Positions 32,861-40,412 of a stretch of 64,000 nucleotides of DNA are shown here, one piece after another (within the stretch, counting starts at the first letter, position 1; each line of letters begins with the position of its first letter). A program made the position numbers and the translations under genes. The stretch is from Fusobacterium sp. (GTDB lineage Bacteria > Fusobacteriota > Fusobacteriia > Fusobacteriales > Fusobacteriaceae), in NCBI RefSeq assembly GCF_032477075.1, contig NZ_JAWDXO010000001.1:194084-258083 (forward strand). The letters are read 5' to 3'. A model generated the notes under the pieces. The model did not search any database. It had not been told where the DNA came from and was given only the letters and a program-made list of their open reading frames with translations.

Positions 32861-34378
32861 TTAAAATTCAATGTCTTTTATAACATGGAAATATGTAGAT
32901 CTAAATTTAAAGTTTTTGATATTTTTTCTCATAACCATATTATCCATTGAATAATAAAGTGGCACACAAGCAATATCATCTTGAATCATTTGCTGAGCTA
33001 TTTCATAGTTATGTTTTCTTTCTGCTGGATCAGAAGTCGCTCTTCCAGCTTCTATATATTTATCAAGTTCAGGATTCTTATATCTTCCATGGTTACCAGC
33101 TGCTCCAGCTGAACTGCTGTGATATAGTGGGAAAAGGATATTATCAGAATCTCCAGTTCCTCCACTCCATCCTCCAAGTTTCATCTCAAAGTTTGCATTA
33201 GCAAGATCTTGAAGATAAGTAGCCCATGCTACAACTTCTATTTCAAGTTCTAGCCCTATCTCTTTAAGATTTGATTGAATAATTTGTGCTACTTGTACTC
33301 TTGATGGATTATCATTAGTTATTATTTTTAATTTACTTCCAGTTAAACCATTTTCTTCAACTATCTGTTTAGCTTTTTCCATATCTCTAGGAAGTCCAGT
33401 TACTTTATCTGAATATCCAAAAGCCACATTACTGACTGGTGAGTTTGCTTCAATAGCAAGACCATTGTAGATGGCATCTATAATACCTTTTTTATCTATA
33501 GCCATAGCAATAGCTTCTCTAAGAGCCTTGTTATGGAATTTTTCTTTATCAAAGTTAAATGTAATTGCTTCAGTAAGAACTACTGGTTTGCTTATAATTA
33601 CTAAATCAGGATTATTTTTAAGATTTTCTAAATCAATAGGTGCAACTGTATAAGCAATGTCTACATCTTTTGCCTCTAGTGCCATAGCTCTAGAAGTATT
33701 TTCTGTTATAGTTTTAACTACAAGCTTGTCAAATTTAGGTGCTCCTTGGAAATGATCTTTGAAAGATTCTAAAGTAATCTGTTCACCAGTTCCCCATTCA
33801 ATAAGCTTGAAAGATCCAGTTCCAACACCAGCTATAGAAAGATCATCATTTTGTTTTTTTACACTTCTTTCATTCAATATAGAAGTTCTTGGGTGAGCAA
33901 GATTATATAATATTGATGAGAAAGGTTTTGACAGAGTAATTTTTACAGTGTAGTCATCAAGTGCTTCAACTCCTGAAATAGGATCAACCATAACCATACT
34001 TGCTGGTTTATTTTTCATTCTGTTAACACTGAATACTACATCTGAAGATTTTAATTCATCACCATTGTGAAATTTAACCCCTTTTTGCAATTTGAATATA
34101 AGCGTAGTAGGATCTTTAAATTCCCAGCTTTCAGCCAATTCAGGAACTATGTTTCCATTTTCATCTATCTCTACCAGACTATTAAAAATCTGTTGAGACA
34201 TTATTCCCCCAATTACTTCTGAATACATGTGTGGATCAACACCTTTTGGTTTTCCATTTAATCCAACTCTTAAAATTTGTTCCTTCTTCGGTTTTTCAGC
34301 TCCTGCTGTTTTTTCTGCTTTATCAGAACATCCTATGAGTCCTAACATAACAAGAAAAATAAAAAATATTTTTTTCAT
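32861..34378 (-). CDS. Family-5 (peptide/glutathione-type) substrate-binding lipoprotein
   Basis: This 505-aa extracytoplasmic binding protein is of the DppA/OppA/GsiB type. The N-terminus has a lipobox, VMLGLIGCSDK, with Cys at about 17, so it is anchored in the membrane. The fold is marked by VPELAESWEFKDPTTLIFKLQKGVKFHNGDELKSSDVVFSVNR. No ABC permease or ATPase genes are next to it, so it is an orphan that must share a transporter encoded elsewhere or work with the adjacent carrier. Its leader holds a promoter, a short peptide gene and a terminator-like hairpin directly before the ribosome site AAGGGGGAG. Confidence 0.88.
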   Translation of the reverse strand: MKKIFFIFLVMLGLIGCSDKAEKTAGAEKPKKEQILRVGLNGKPKGVDPHMYSEVIGGIMSQQIFNSLVEIDENGNIVPELAESWEFKDPTTLIFKLQKGVKFHNGDELKSSDVVFSVNRMKNKPASMVMVDPISGVEALDDYTVKITLSKPFSSILYNLAHPRTSILNERSVKKQNDDLSIAGVGTGSFKLIEWGTGEQITLESFKDHFQGAPKFDKLVVKTITENTSRAMALEAKDVDIAYTVAPIDLENLKNNPDLVIISKPVVLTEAITFNFDKEKFHNKALREAIAMAIDKKGIIDAIYNGLAIEANSPVSNVAFGYSDKVTGLPRDMEKAKQIVEENGLTGSKLKIITNDNPSRVQVAQIIQSNLKEIGLELEIEVVAWATYLQDLANANFEMKLGGWSGGTGDSDNILFPLYHSSSAGAAGNHGRYKNPELDKYIEAGRATSDPAERKHNYEIAQQMIQDDIACVPLYYSMDNMVMRKNIKNFKFRSTYFHVIKDIEF

Positions 34379-34407
34379 GTTCTCCCCCTTAAAAAATTTT
34401 AATAAAA

Positions 34408-34446
34408 AAAGCTTAGATCTATAAATATAGAATAGGCCTAAGCTTT
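34408..34446 (-). terminator. Terminator hairpin in the binding-protein leader (attenuator)
   Basis: On the reverse strand AAAGCTTAG and CTAAGCTTT pair, an inner CTAT/ATAG extends the hairpin, and a run of seven T follows. It ends about 26 bases before the binding-protein start codon, so it must be bypassed for the operon to be expressed. Confidence 0.7.
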
Positions 34447-34466
34447 AACCTCTTTTCAATCCCAAG

Positions 34467-34499
34467 CCTTTTGTATTTTGTATACTGAAAACAGGCTTG
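34467..34499 (-). promoter_or_regulatory. Leader hairpin upstream of the attenuator
   Basis: On the reverse strand CAAGCCT and AGGCTTG pair around roughly 20 bases. This stem sits just before the terminator hairpin, whose own 5' arm contains the related AGCTTAGGCCT, so alternative pairings are possible. No known riboswitch class is recognised. Confidence 0.45.
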
Positions 34500-34538
34500 A
34501 CTAACATAAAAATTTATGTAAAAAATCAATCCTTTAAA

Positions 34539-34598
34539 TCATGATATGAGTAGTATAGGTATATATATTATGACTGTTTTTAAAGTATTGCTTAACAT
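34539..34598 (-). CDS. Leader peptide of the binding-protein operon
   Basis: A 19-codon frame reads MLSNTLKTVIIYIPILLIS. Its ATG follows ACAAGGAGATATTT, as good a ribosome site as any real gene here, and lies about 40 bp after a consensus-like promoter. Ile and Leu make up about half the residues. It is followed by two hairpins, the second a terminator, the layout of translation-coupled attenuation. It could instead be a small hydrophobic membrane peptide. Expression is not shown. Confidence 0.5.
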   Translation of the reverse strand: MLSNTLKTVIIYIPILLIS

Positions 34599-34639
34599 AA
34601 ATATCTCCTTGTTTTAATTGAATTTTGTTTATGGTATTA

Positions 34640-34668
34640 ATATTACTACTTTTTTTTATATGTGTCAA
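34640..34668 (-). promoter_or_regulatory. Promoter of the binding-protein operon
   Basis: On the reverse strand TTGACA (34663-34668) and TAATAT (34640-34645) are 17 bp apart. The transcript would have a leader of about 255 bases before the binding-protein gene, long for this genome. Confidence 0.7.
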
Positions 34669-34686
34669 TATTTTTTTATTATAGTG

Positions 34687-35373
34687 CTAAAAAAATGATA
34701 CAATAACTTTATATATAATAGGAATAAATAATGCAGGCATAAGATTTCCTATTTTTATGTTTTTATTAAATAAAAGATTTATTCCTAATCCTATCATCAT
34801 AAGACCACCAACAACAGATATTTGATTGATAACAGCATCATCAAGTCCGCTTTTTATAAAAAAAGCAAAGAGAAATATAGAACCTTGATAAATGAATACT
34901 GTAACTGCTGAAAATAGTACTCCTATTCCATATTTTGATGAAAAAATAAGAGAGGCTACACCATCTAAGAGCGCTTTGATAAACAGAATTTCATTATTTC
35001 CAGAAAGACCACTTTTTATAGAACCAACAATAGCCATTGCTCCTACATTAAACATTATACTTGTAGTAACAAAACCTTTAACTATATCATTACTTTCATT
35101 TTTAGAAAATTTCTTTTCTAAATAAATTCCGAGGAGAGTAAGCCTTTCATCTATTCTTAAAAGTTCTCCAATAATTCCTCCAATAACCATAAATAATATT
35201 ATAAGCATTCCATTATTGAAGTTTATTCCATCCTTAATTCCTAAAGCTAATATAGAAAGCCCCATAGAAGTCATTATTATATCTTTTATTCTGTCAGGAA
35301 TACCTTTTTTCAGCCATATACCAAGTAGGCTTCCAAGGATGACAGTGGCTGTATTTACAATATTTCCCAGCAT
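34687..35373 (-). CDS. DUF554-family membrane protein
   Basis: This 228-aa protein has about seven hydrophobic helices and the DUF554 (YdfK-like) opening MLGNIVNTATVILGSLLGIWLKKGIP. A central ...GNNEILFIKALLDGVASLIFSSKYGIG segment is also typical. The family is widespread and poorly characterised; transport has been suggested. It follows a HAD phosphatase gene by 23 bp on the same strand. Confidence 0.85.
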   Translation of the reverse strand: MLGNIVNTATVILGSLLGIWLKKGIPDRIKDIIMTSMGLSILALGIKDGINFNNGMLIILFMVIGGIIGELLRIDERLTLLGIYLEKKFSKNESNDIVKGFVTTSIMFNVGAMAIVGSIKSGLSGNNEILFIKALLDGVASLIFSSKYGIGVLFSAVTVFIYQGSIFLFAFFIKSGLDDAVINQISVVGGLMMIGLGINLLFNKNIKIGNLMPALFIPIIYKVIVSFF

Positions 35374-35396
35374 TTTTCCCCCTGATATTTTTTATT

Positions 35397-36173
35397 TTAA
35401 AGTTTAAAGAATTTCTCTATATACAGAGCTACACCATTTTCAATATTTTTAGGTGCAGTATTGTTTATCTCTTTTTTTACTATTTCCTGAGCATTTTCCA
35501 TAGCCACTGGATGGCCAACTTTTCTAAGCATATCAAGATCATTTTCTCCATCACCAAAAGCCATGATTCTTTTCATATCTATTCCTAATTGCTGAGCTAT
35601 AACTTTAAGTGCATTTCCTTTACTGCATTCTTTAGGAACTATATCAATACATTCAGGATCGGAAATAGTTATCTCTACTACATCAGAAAATTTTTCTCGC
35701 AGTTCCTTATTTATTTTAAGGATTATATCTGCATCTTCTACTATTATTATTTTATGGAGGGCAGGACAATCTTCAATATTTATTAGAATATGTTCTATAA
35801 AATCAATTCTTCTGCTATAATCAGTTTTATCATATTCATCTCTGTAAAAATCATCATCTATAAATCCATTATACGCTACTTTTCTATCTCTTAAAAGTTT
35901 TATTATTTCTTGAGATGTTTTTTTATCAATAATTTTTTCAAAGATACTTTTTTCTTTTTTATCATATATATTAGCACCATTGTTGCAAATAAGATAGATA
36001 TCTAATCCTATATCTTTTTTTAGTCTCACAGCAGAAGCTCGTCCTCTTCCAGTAGCTATAGCAAATTCAATTCCATTATCAACTAATTTTTTTACAGCTG
36101 CTTTTGTATAATCACTGATCTGACTTTTGGTATCCAATAGAGTTCCATCTAAATCTGATACAACTAATTTCAT
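35397..36173 (-). CDS. Cof-type HAD-IIB phosphatase
   Basis: This 258-aa hydrolase carries the HAD motifs: DLDGTLLD at the N-terminus (nucleophile Asp), ATGR, and GDGENDLDML near the C-terminus, with a type IIB cap between. Such enzymes dephosphorylate sugar phosphates, nucleotides or cofactors such as pyridoxal or flavin phosphates. The start follows AGGAGGAAACAAAAA. It opens a two-gene operon with DUF554. Confidence 0.88.
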   Translation of the reverse strand: MKLVVSDLDGTLLDTKSQISDYTKAAVKKLVDNGIEFAIATGRGRASAVRLKKDIGLDIYLICNNGANIYDKKEKSIFEKIIDKKTSQEIIKLLRDRKVAYNGFIDDDFYRDEYDKTDYSRRIDFIEHILINIEDCPALHKIIIVEDADIILKINKELREKFSDVVEITISDPECIDIVPKECSKGNALKVIAQQLGIDMKRIMAFGDGENDLDMLRKVGHPVAMENAQEIVKKEINNTAPKNIENGVALYIEKFFKL

Positions 36174-36283
36174 TTTTTGTTTCCTCCTGTTCCATATCTG
36201 ATTGTTTTTTTAAAAATATTTTAATTATATTTTACCTTATTATGATAGTGAAAGTAAAGAGAACAATTACTTAAAGAAAATAA

Positions 36284-36315
36284 AAAAGAGATTCAAAAAT
36301 ATTTTTTGAATCCCT
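36284..36315 (-). terminator. Terminator of the two-component operon
   Basis: On the reverse strand AGGGATTCAAAAA pairs with TTTTTGAATCTCT (one G-U pair) and TTTTTAT follows. It lies about 33 bp after the small periplasmic protein gene. Confidence 0.7.
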
Positions 36316-36347
36316 TGATTATATAATTGCAAGTTATTTTTAATTAA

Positions 36348-36701
36348 TTATTGTGGTTTGTTTGCAAGATTTTGATTGTATTCAACTCTTGATTTCATCA
36401 TTGTAGTTCTTATTCTTCCTTGCTCATTAGCGATCTCAGTGTTTAGTTTTTCAACTTTATTCCAGTCTGGTTTATCTTTAACAAGTTCTTTTCTGATTTC
36501 TAATCTTTTTTCATCCATAACAAGTCTTGCTCTTTCCATTTCAGGACTTCTTTTAAATCCATTTTGATTTGAACCACAGTATGAAGATCCAGAATGATAT
36601 CCTCTTCCCATATTATTTCCATTCCAATTTTGGTGTCCTCTAGCAAATGCTGTAGCACCTAAAGCAAATATCATAATTCCCATTATTGTAAGTTTTTTCA
36701 T
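36348..36701 (-). CDS. Small periplasmic Spy/CnrX-like protein
   Basis: This 117-aa protein starts at the ATG at 36701, 8 bases after GGAGGA. A signal peptide (MKKLTIMGIMIFALGATAFA) is followed by a Gly/Asn/His-rich stretch and a long charged helix (RSPEMERARLVMDEKRLEIRKELVKDKPD) resembling the helical hairpin of Spy, CpxP and metal-sensing CnrX-type proteins. His-rich residues near the N-terminus could bind metal. It lies 58 bp after a sensor-kinase gene, which supports a feedback or stress-reporter role like CpxP for CpxA. The family match is by pattern only. Confidence 0.65.
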   Translation of the reverse strand: MKKLTIMGIMIFALGATAFARGHQNWNGNNMGRGYHSGSSYCGSNQNGFKRSPEMERARLVMDEKRLEIRKELVKDKPDWNKVEKLNTEIANEQGRIRTTMMKSRVEYNQNLANKPQ

Positions 36702-36759
36702 AATTATCATCCTCCATATTATTTTGTTCTTTCTTATATAACAAAATAATATCATGTGA

Positions 36760-38088
36760 TTATGACCTCAATATGTCAAACCAAAAAGTAAATTTTTTAT
36801 CCTTTAGATTAATACCACAAGGGATTTTATTCAACTCCAAAATTTTTTTTACAATTGAAAGACCTAATCCATTTCCCTCAATACTTAATTCATTAGCATT
36901 GTCACCACGAGAAAAAGGTTCCCATAATTTAGATGTATCCCCAGTGCCTCTACCATCTATACTATTTTCAATAAATATTCTTCCATTAATTTCATAAACT
37001 AAAATAATATCATTTTCCTTAGAATATTTCAAAGCATTTTGAACAATATTATCAATAGCTATTTTAAATATTTTTATATCACAAAAAACTTTCTCTTCTT
37101 TGAGTTTTATTTCCCATTCTATATCCTTTTCAAGTTCAAGCATTTCATATTTTTCGATACTTTGTTTTAAAATAGATAAAATACTAGTTTCTGCCATATT
37201 TAGTTTTATTCCAGGAGAAGAAAGTCGTGATATTGTGAGAAGATTTCCAACTAATTCATTCATATCCATACTTTCTTTTGCTATTGCCTTATAATATTGA
37301 GATTTCTCATAATCAGTTTTAACGATTCCATTAATAAGAGCCTGAGCATAAGTACTTATAACTGTGATTGGAGTTCTTAATTCATGAGAAGCATTTGAAG
37401 CAAAAGATTTTAAATTTTCAATGGAAAGAGAGAGATTATCAGACATTTTATCAATGCTTTGGCTTAATTCTTCTATTTCATCTCCACTTTCAATTTCAGC
37501 TTTTTCAGAAAAGTCCAGTATAGATATCTTTCCAGCTACTCTGTTTAATTTTTTTATATTTTTAGTTATTTTCTTAGAAAATATTCGTCCAATTATCATA
37601 CTGAGAAGAACTGATGTTATAGTTGTAAGAATATTAAATACATACATCTCATGTTTGTGAGCACTCATGACTGATAAAGAAGTTCTTAAAGTCAATGTAC
37701 GACCATCTGAAAGAGATTCATTATATATAAGAAGCTTTATATTTGTTCTTGAAATACTTGTAACACTAAATCCAGTAGGAGGAGAAGAGCCATTATTGTG
37801 CATATCTTCTCTTCTTCCTTTCATTTTATGCATACCATTTTTTTTGAATACTGCTATATCTATTCCTTCTTTATCCCTAAGGTCTTCTACGTATTCTTTG
37901 AAAATTTCCTCATCATTTAGCAGATTTTTAGAAATATTGACAGCTTCTATCATTTTTTCTTTTTTTCTATATACATAGAAGTTATCAAGAAAAAATATAT
38001 TGAGTATGTATCCAGCCAGAACAGTAAAAATAACTATAAAAATGGAAAAGATAAAAATTTTCTGGAAAAAATTAATTTTTATTTTCAT
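36760..38088 (-). CDS. Sensor histidine kinase
   Basis: This 442-aa membrane kinase has two transmembrane helices (about residues 8-35 and 148-170) around a periplasmic sensor of roughly 110 residues, then a HAMP region, a HisKA domain with the phosphorylated His in FASNASHELRTPI, and an ATPase domain with NIVQNALKYS and GNGLGLSIVKKIL. The usual DxGxG box is degenerate (SIDGRGTG). The ATG at 38088 overlaps the end of the response-regulator gene by 17 bp. A small periplasmic protein gene follows, so the stimulus is probably envelope stress or a metal. Confidence 0.9.
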   Translation of the reverse strand: MKIKINFFQKIFIFSIFIVIFTVLAGYILNIFFLDNFYVYRKKEKMIEAVNISKNLLNDEEIFKEYVEDLRDKEGIDIAVFKKNGMHKMKGRREDMHNNGSSPPTGFSVTSISRTNIKLLIYNESLSDGRTLTLRTSLSVMSAHKHEMYVFNILTTITSVLLSMIIGRIFSKKITKNIKKLNRVAGKISILDFSEKAEIESGDEIEELSQSIDKMSDNLSLSIENLKSFASNASHELRTPITVISTYAQALINGIVKTDYEKSQYYKAIAKESMDMNELVGNLLTISRLSSPGIKLNMAETSILSILKQSIEKYEMLELEKDIEWEIKLKEEKVFCDIKIFKIAIDNIVQNALKYSKENDIILVYEINGRIFIENSIDGRGTGDTSKLWEPFSRGDNANELSIEGNGLGLSIVKKILELNKIPCGINLKDKKFTFWFDILRS

Positions 38089-38737
38089 CAAATATATACC
38101 CCATTCCTCTGACAGTTTTTATCAGATCACTATAATTTCCCAACTTTTTTCTAAGTCTTTTTACTAAAGTATCTACAACTCTATCATCACCCTCAAAATC
38201 AAAGCCCCAGACTTCATTTAAAAGAACATCTCTTGAAAAAATTATTCCTTTATTCTTTATGAGATATTCTAAAAATTGAATTTCTCTTCTTGTAAGTTCA
38301 ATACCTTCATCATTTACTATGAGTTCACCACTTCGAAAATCAAAAGAAAGATTATTAAATTTATAAGAACTATTTTCATCTATTTTAAGCATTTTTTTGA
38401 CTTTTATATTCAAAACTTTTAGGCTGAAAGGTTTCGTTATATAATCATCTGCTCCAATGCTTAAACCTTTCAATTCATCAATTTCAGAATCTCGAGCAGT
38501 CATCATTATTATAGGAATATTAGATTCTTTTCTTATATTTTGACAGACTTCCCAGCCATCCATTTTTGGAAGATTTATATCAAGCAGTATGAGATCAGGA
38601 TTATATTCATAAAATATATCCAGAGCAGATTCTCCATCTAGTGCCTTATAAGTGATAAAAGATTCTCCAATTAAAGTATCTTCAATTACTTTTATTAAAT
38701 TTTTTTCATCTTCTACTATTAATATTTTTTTAGTCAT
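38072..38737 (-). CDS. OmpR-family response regulator
   Basis: This 221-aa regulator has a receiver domain (phosphorylated Asp in LILLDINLPKMDG, acidic pocket VEDE, Lys in ITKPFSL) and a C-terminal winged helix (ELTRREIQFLEYLIKNKG, DDRVVDTLVKRLRKKL, TVRGMGYIF). The start at 38737 follows GGAG by six bases; an ATG at 38749 contains that site and is less likely. It is translated with the overlapping sensor kinase. Direct repeats of TAGGATTT 22 bp apart just upstream may be its own binding site. Confidence 0.92.
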   Translation of the reverse strand: MTKKILIVEDEKNLIKVIEDTLIGESFITYKALDGESALDIFYEYNPDLILLDINLPKMDGWEVCQNIRKESNIPIIMMTARDSEIDELKGLSIGADDYITKPFSLKVLNIKVKKMLKIDENSSYKFNNLSFDFRSGELIVNDEGIELTRREIQFLEYLIKNKGIIFSRDVLLNEVWGFDFEGDDRVVDTLVKRLRKKLGNYSDLIKTVRGMGYIFDENKN

Positions 38738-38772
38738 ATTTATCTCCATATTACTTTAGTTTTTGTTATTTT

Positions 38773-38802
38773 AAATCCTATAAAATATCTGATAAAATCC
38801 TA
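38773..38802. promoter_or_regulatory. Direct repeats upstream of the response-regulator gene
   Basis: AAATCCTA occurs at 38773-38780 and 38795-38802, 22 bp apart, two helical turns. OmpR-type regulators bind direct repeats in phase with the helix, so autoregulation is possible. Confidence 0.35.
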
Positions 38803-39153
38803 ACAGATGTATTTGAAAAAGATTCAAATTTATTATATTGAGTATTAAAAAAAGTCATTAAATAAATACATATTATTTTCACTTTTAGAAGCAGTGTTCT
38901 TATATCACTAATTTGTTAATTAGCTCAAAGATAAGGATTAGTAAAAGTGTTTTCATCAAATTTTTTTCAGTTATGATTGCTGAAAAATTTATTTAAAATA
39001 TTATAACAAAGATATATGTCAAGAAAATGAATAATTTCTTTTTTATAAATTTTTTATTTTTTAATTTAGGTTATAATTCATTAATACTTACTTTTTTTAC
39101 TAAAATTATTTTACAAATATTATAACATAGAATGATTTCCCCATAAATAAAAA
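38803..39153. other. 350-bp A+T-rich gap with hairpin potential
   Basis: The space between the two-component operon and the next operon has no convincing gene. CACTTTTA (38880-38887) and TAAAAGTG (38942-38949) can close a stem around CTAATT/AATTAG, and CAG/CTG-ended T and A runs pair at 38959-38990. These may be leader structures of the two-component transcript or chance pairing. Confidence 0.3.
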
Positions 39154-39196
39154 ATAAGAATACTTTAAATAATTTAATATTTGAAAGTATTCTTAT
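39154..39196 (-). terminator. Terminator of the M20/GltS/regulator operon
   Basis: ATAAGAATACTTT and AAAGTATTCTTAT form a perfect 13-bp stem; on the reverse strand TTTTTTATTT follows. It begins about 10 bp after the regulator stop codon. Confidence 0.8.
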
Positions 39197-39206
39197 CTTA
39201 ATTTTT

Positions 39207-40412
39207 CTAAAAATTTAGTTTATATTTTTTAGAGGGTCTCCCAATAGAACCTTCCATTAAAGACATATCAGCAAGATTATTATTCTCTAATTTTGTTAAT
39301 ATTCTGCTGGCAGTTCTTCTACTGAGGCCAATATATTCAGCTAATTCTTCTGCTGTTATCCAAATATTTTTTTCATAGATTTTTAAAAGTGTCTCAAAAA
39401 GGGTTTTGGAAATATTTAATTTTCTTAATCCTTCATATATTCCAAAATCTCTTACATCTTTCTTTCTGAAACCTTTTAAAGCTGTAAATTTTCCTTTTTC
39501 GAGAAAATAACTGACTTCTTCCCCATAGATTTCACTTTTTTCATAAGCTTTCTCTGCATTTAACCTAGCTTCTGAGATATTATCCCCACATCCCCAGCCT
39601 ACTGTTATCATACCTATTGTTGAAAAAACTTTTCCAGATAGATTTTCTGTAAAATCTTTGAAATCTCTTTTAATCATTATTATCTCAATTTCATTTTCTG
39701 ATTCATAAATTATTGAATTTTTAATATGCTTTTCTAATATAGATTTATAGTTTTTATTAGAATCAAAATGCTTAATTTTTCCAACTATTATTTTTTTATC
39801 ATCTAATCCAGCTATTTTTATTTCTGATATCATATAGTCTATGGTATCTTTTATATTATCTTCAGAAGGAAATAGGAATATAAATGGAATTTTTTCCTTT
39901 TCAAGTTTTTCTGTCAAATTACTAAATCTAGTAATAGAAAGTTGTATTTTGTTCTCCTTATGAAGAATAAAATGATTATGGATTATTTTTTCATAAAGTA
40001 TGGGATCTTCAATATTGAATTCAGTAGTAAAAGGTTCATCTCCATCAAATATATTTTTAAAATAAAAATCTTTGTTATTTTTATCTATGAAATCAATATA
40101 TACTTTTGAAAAATCAATATTTGGTTTATTTTTTAGAATCTTGAAAAATATTTGATAAAGTTCCTCTCTTTTTATTTCCAAAGAATAAATAGGTTTGATT
40201 ACTTTTTTGAGTTTTCCTTCAAGAAATGTCTTTCCCAATTCACCACTTGTAAGGAAAACATCAAATTTATGAAAGTTTTTTTTGTATATCTCCACAGTTT
40301 CCTCTAATTTTTCATAGATAAAATATTCTACACAATATTTATCATTTTTTTTGATTCCTTTTTTTATAAAAGGAAGTGAGTTTTCAGGAGAAATAACAGC
40401 AATTTTTATCAT
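39207..40412 (-). CDS. Transcriptional regulator with PrpR/PucR-like regions and C-terminal HTH
   Basis: This 401-aa protein has no close family that I recognise. The N-terminal ~100 residues (FDVFLTSGELGKTFLEG) look like the PrpR-type sensor fold. The middle (about 155-320) ends in GMITVGWGCGDNISEARLNAEKAYEKS, resembling the degenerate GGDEF-like domain of PucR/CdaR regulators. The C-terminal ~55 residues are a winged helix: ITAEELAEYIGLSRRTASRILTKLENNN, then a basic tail. Its start codon overlaps the GltS stop by 4 bp. It most likely controls this operon in response to the imported compound. Confidence 0.72.
   Translation of the reverse strand: MIKIAVISPENSLPFIKKGIKKNDKYCVEYFIYEKLEETVEIYKKNFHKFDVFLTSGELGKTFLEGKLKKVIKPIYSLEIKREELYQIFFKILKNKPNIDFSKVYIDFIDKNNKDFYFKNIFDGDEPFTTEFNIEDPILYEKIIHNHFILHKENKIQLSITRFSNLTEKLEKEKIPFIFLFPSEDNIKDTIDYMISEIKIAGLDDKKIIVGKIKHFDSNKNYKSILEKHIKNSIIYESENEIEIIMIKRDFKDFTENLSGKVFSTIGMITVGWGCGDNISEARLNAEKAYEKSEIYGEEVSYFLEKGKFTALKGFRKKDVRDFGIYEGLRKLNISKTLFETLLKIYEKNIWITAEELAEYIGLSRRTASRILTKLENNNLADMSLMEGSIGRPSKKYKLNF

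Noticed and set aside
34445..34507. Second short frame in the binding-protein leader (20 codons, MLVKPVFSIQNTKG...)
   Set aside because: It has no ribosome site at a proper distance and overlaps the leader hairpin, so I do not call it a gene.
38905..38962. 18-codon reverse-strand frame (MKTLLLILIFELINKLVI)
   Set aside because: No convincing ribosome site; hydrophobic short frames are expected in A+T-rich DNA.
38860..38990. Structured region resembling a riboswitch upstream of the two-component genes
   Set aside because: An outer 8-bp stem and inner hairpins can be drawn, but no class-defining motif is present and the pairing is A+T rich, so chance is likely.
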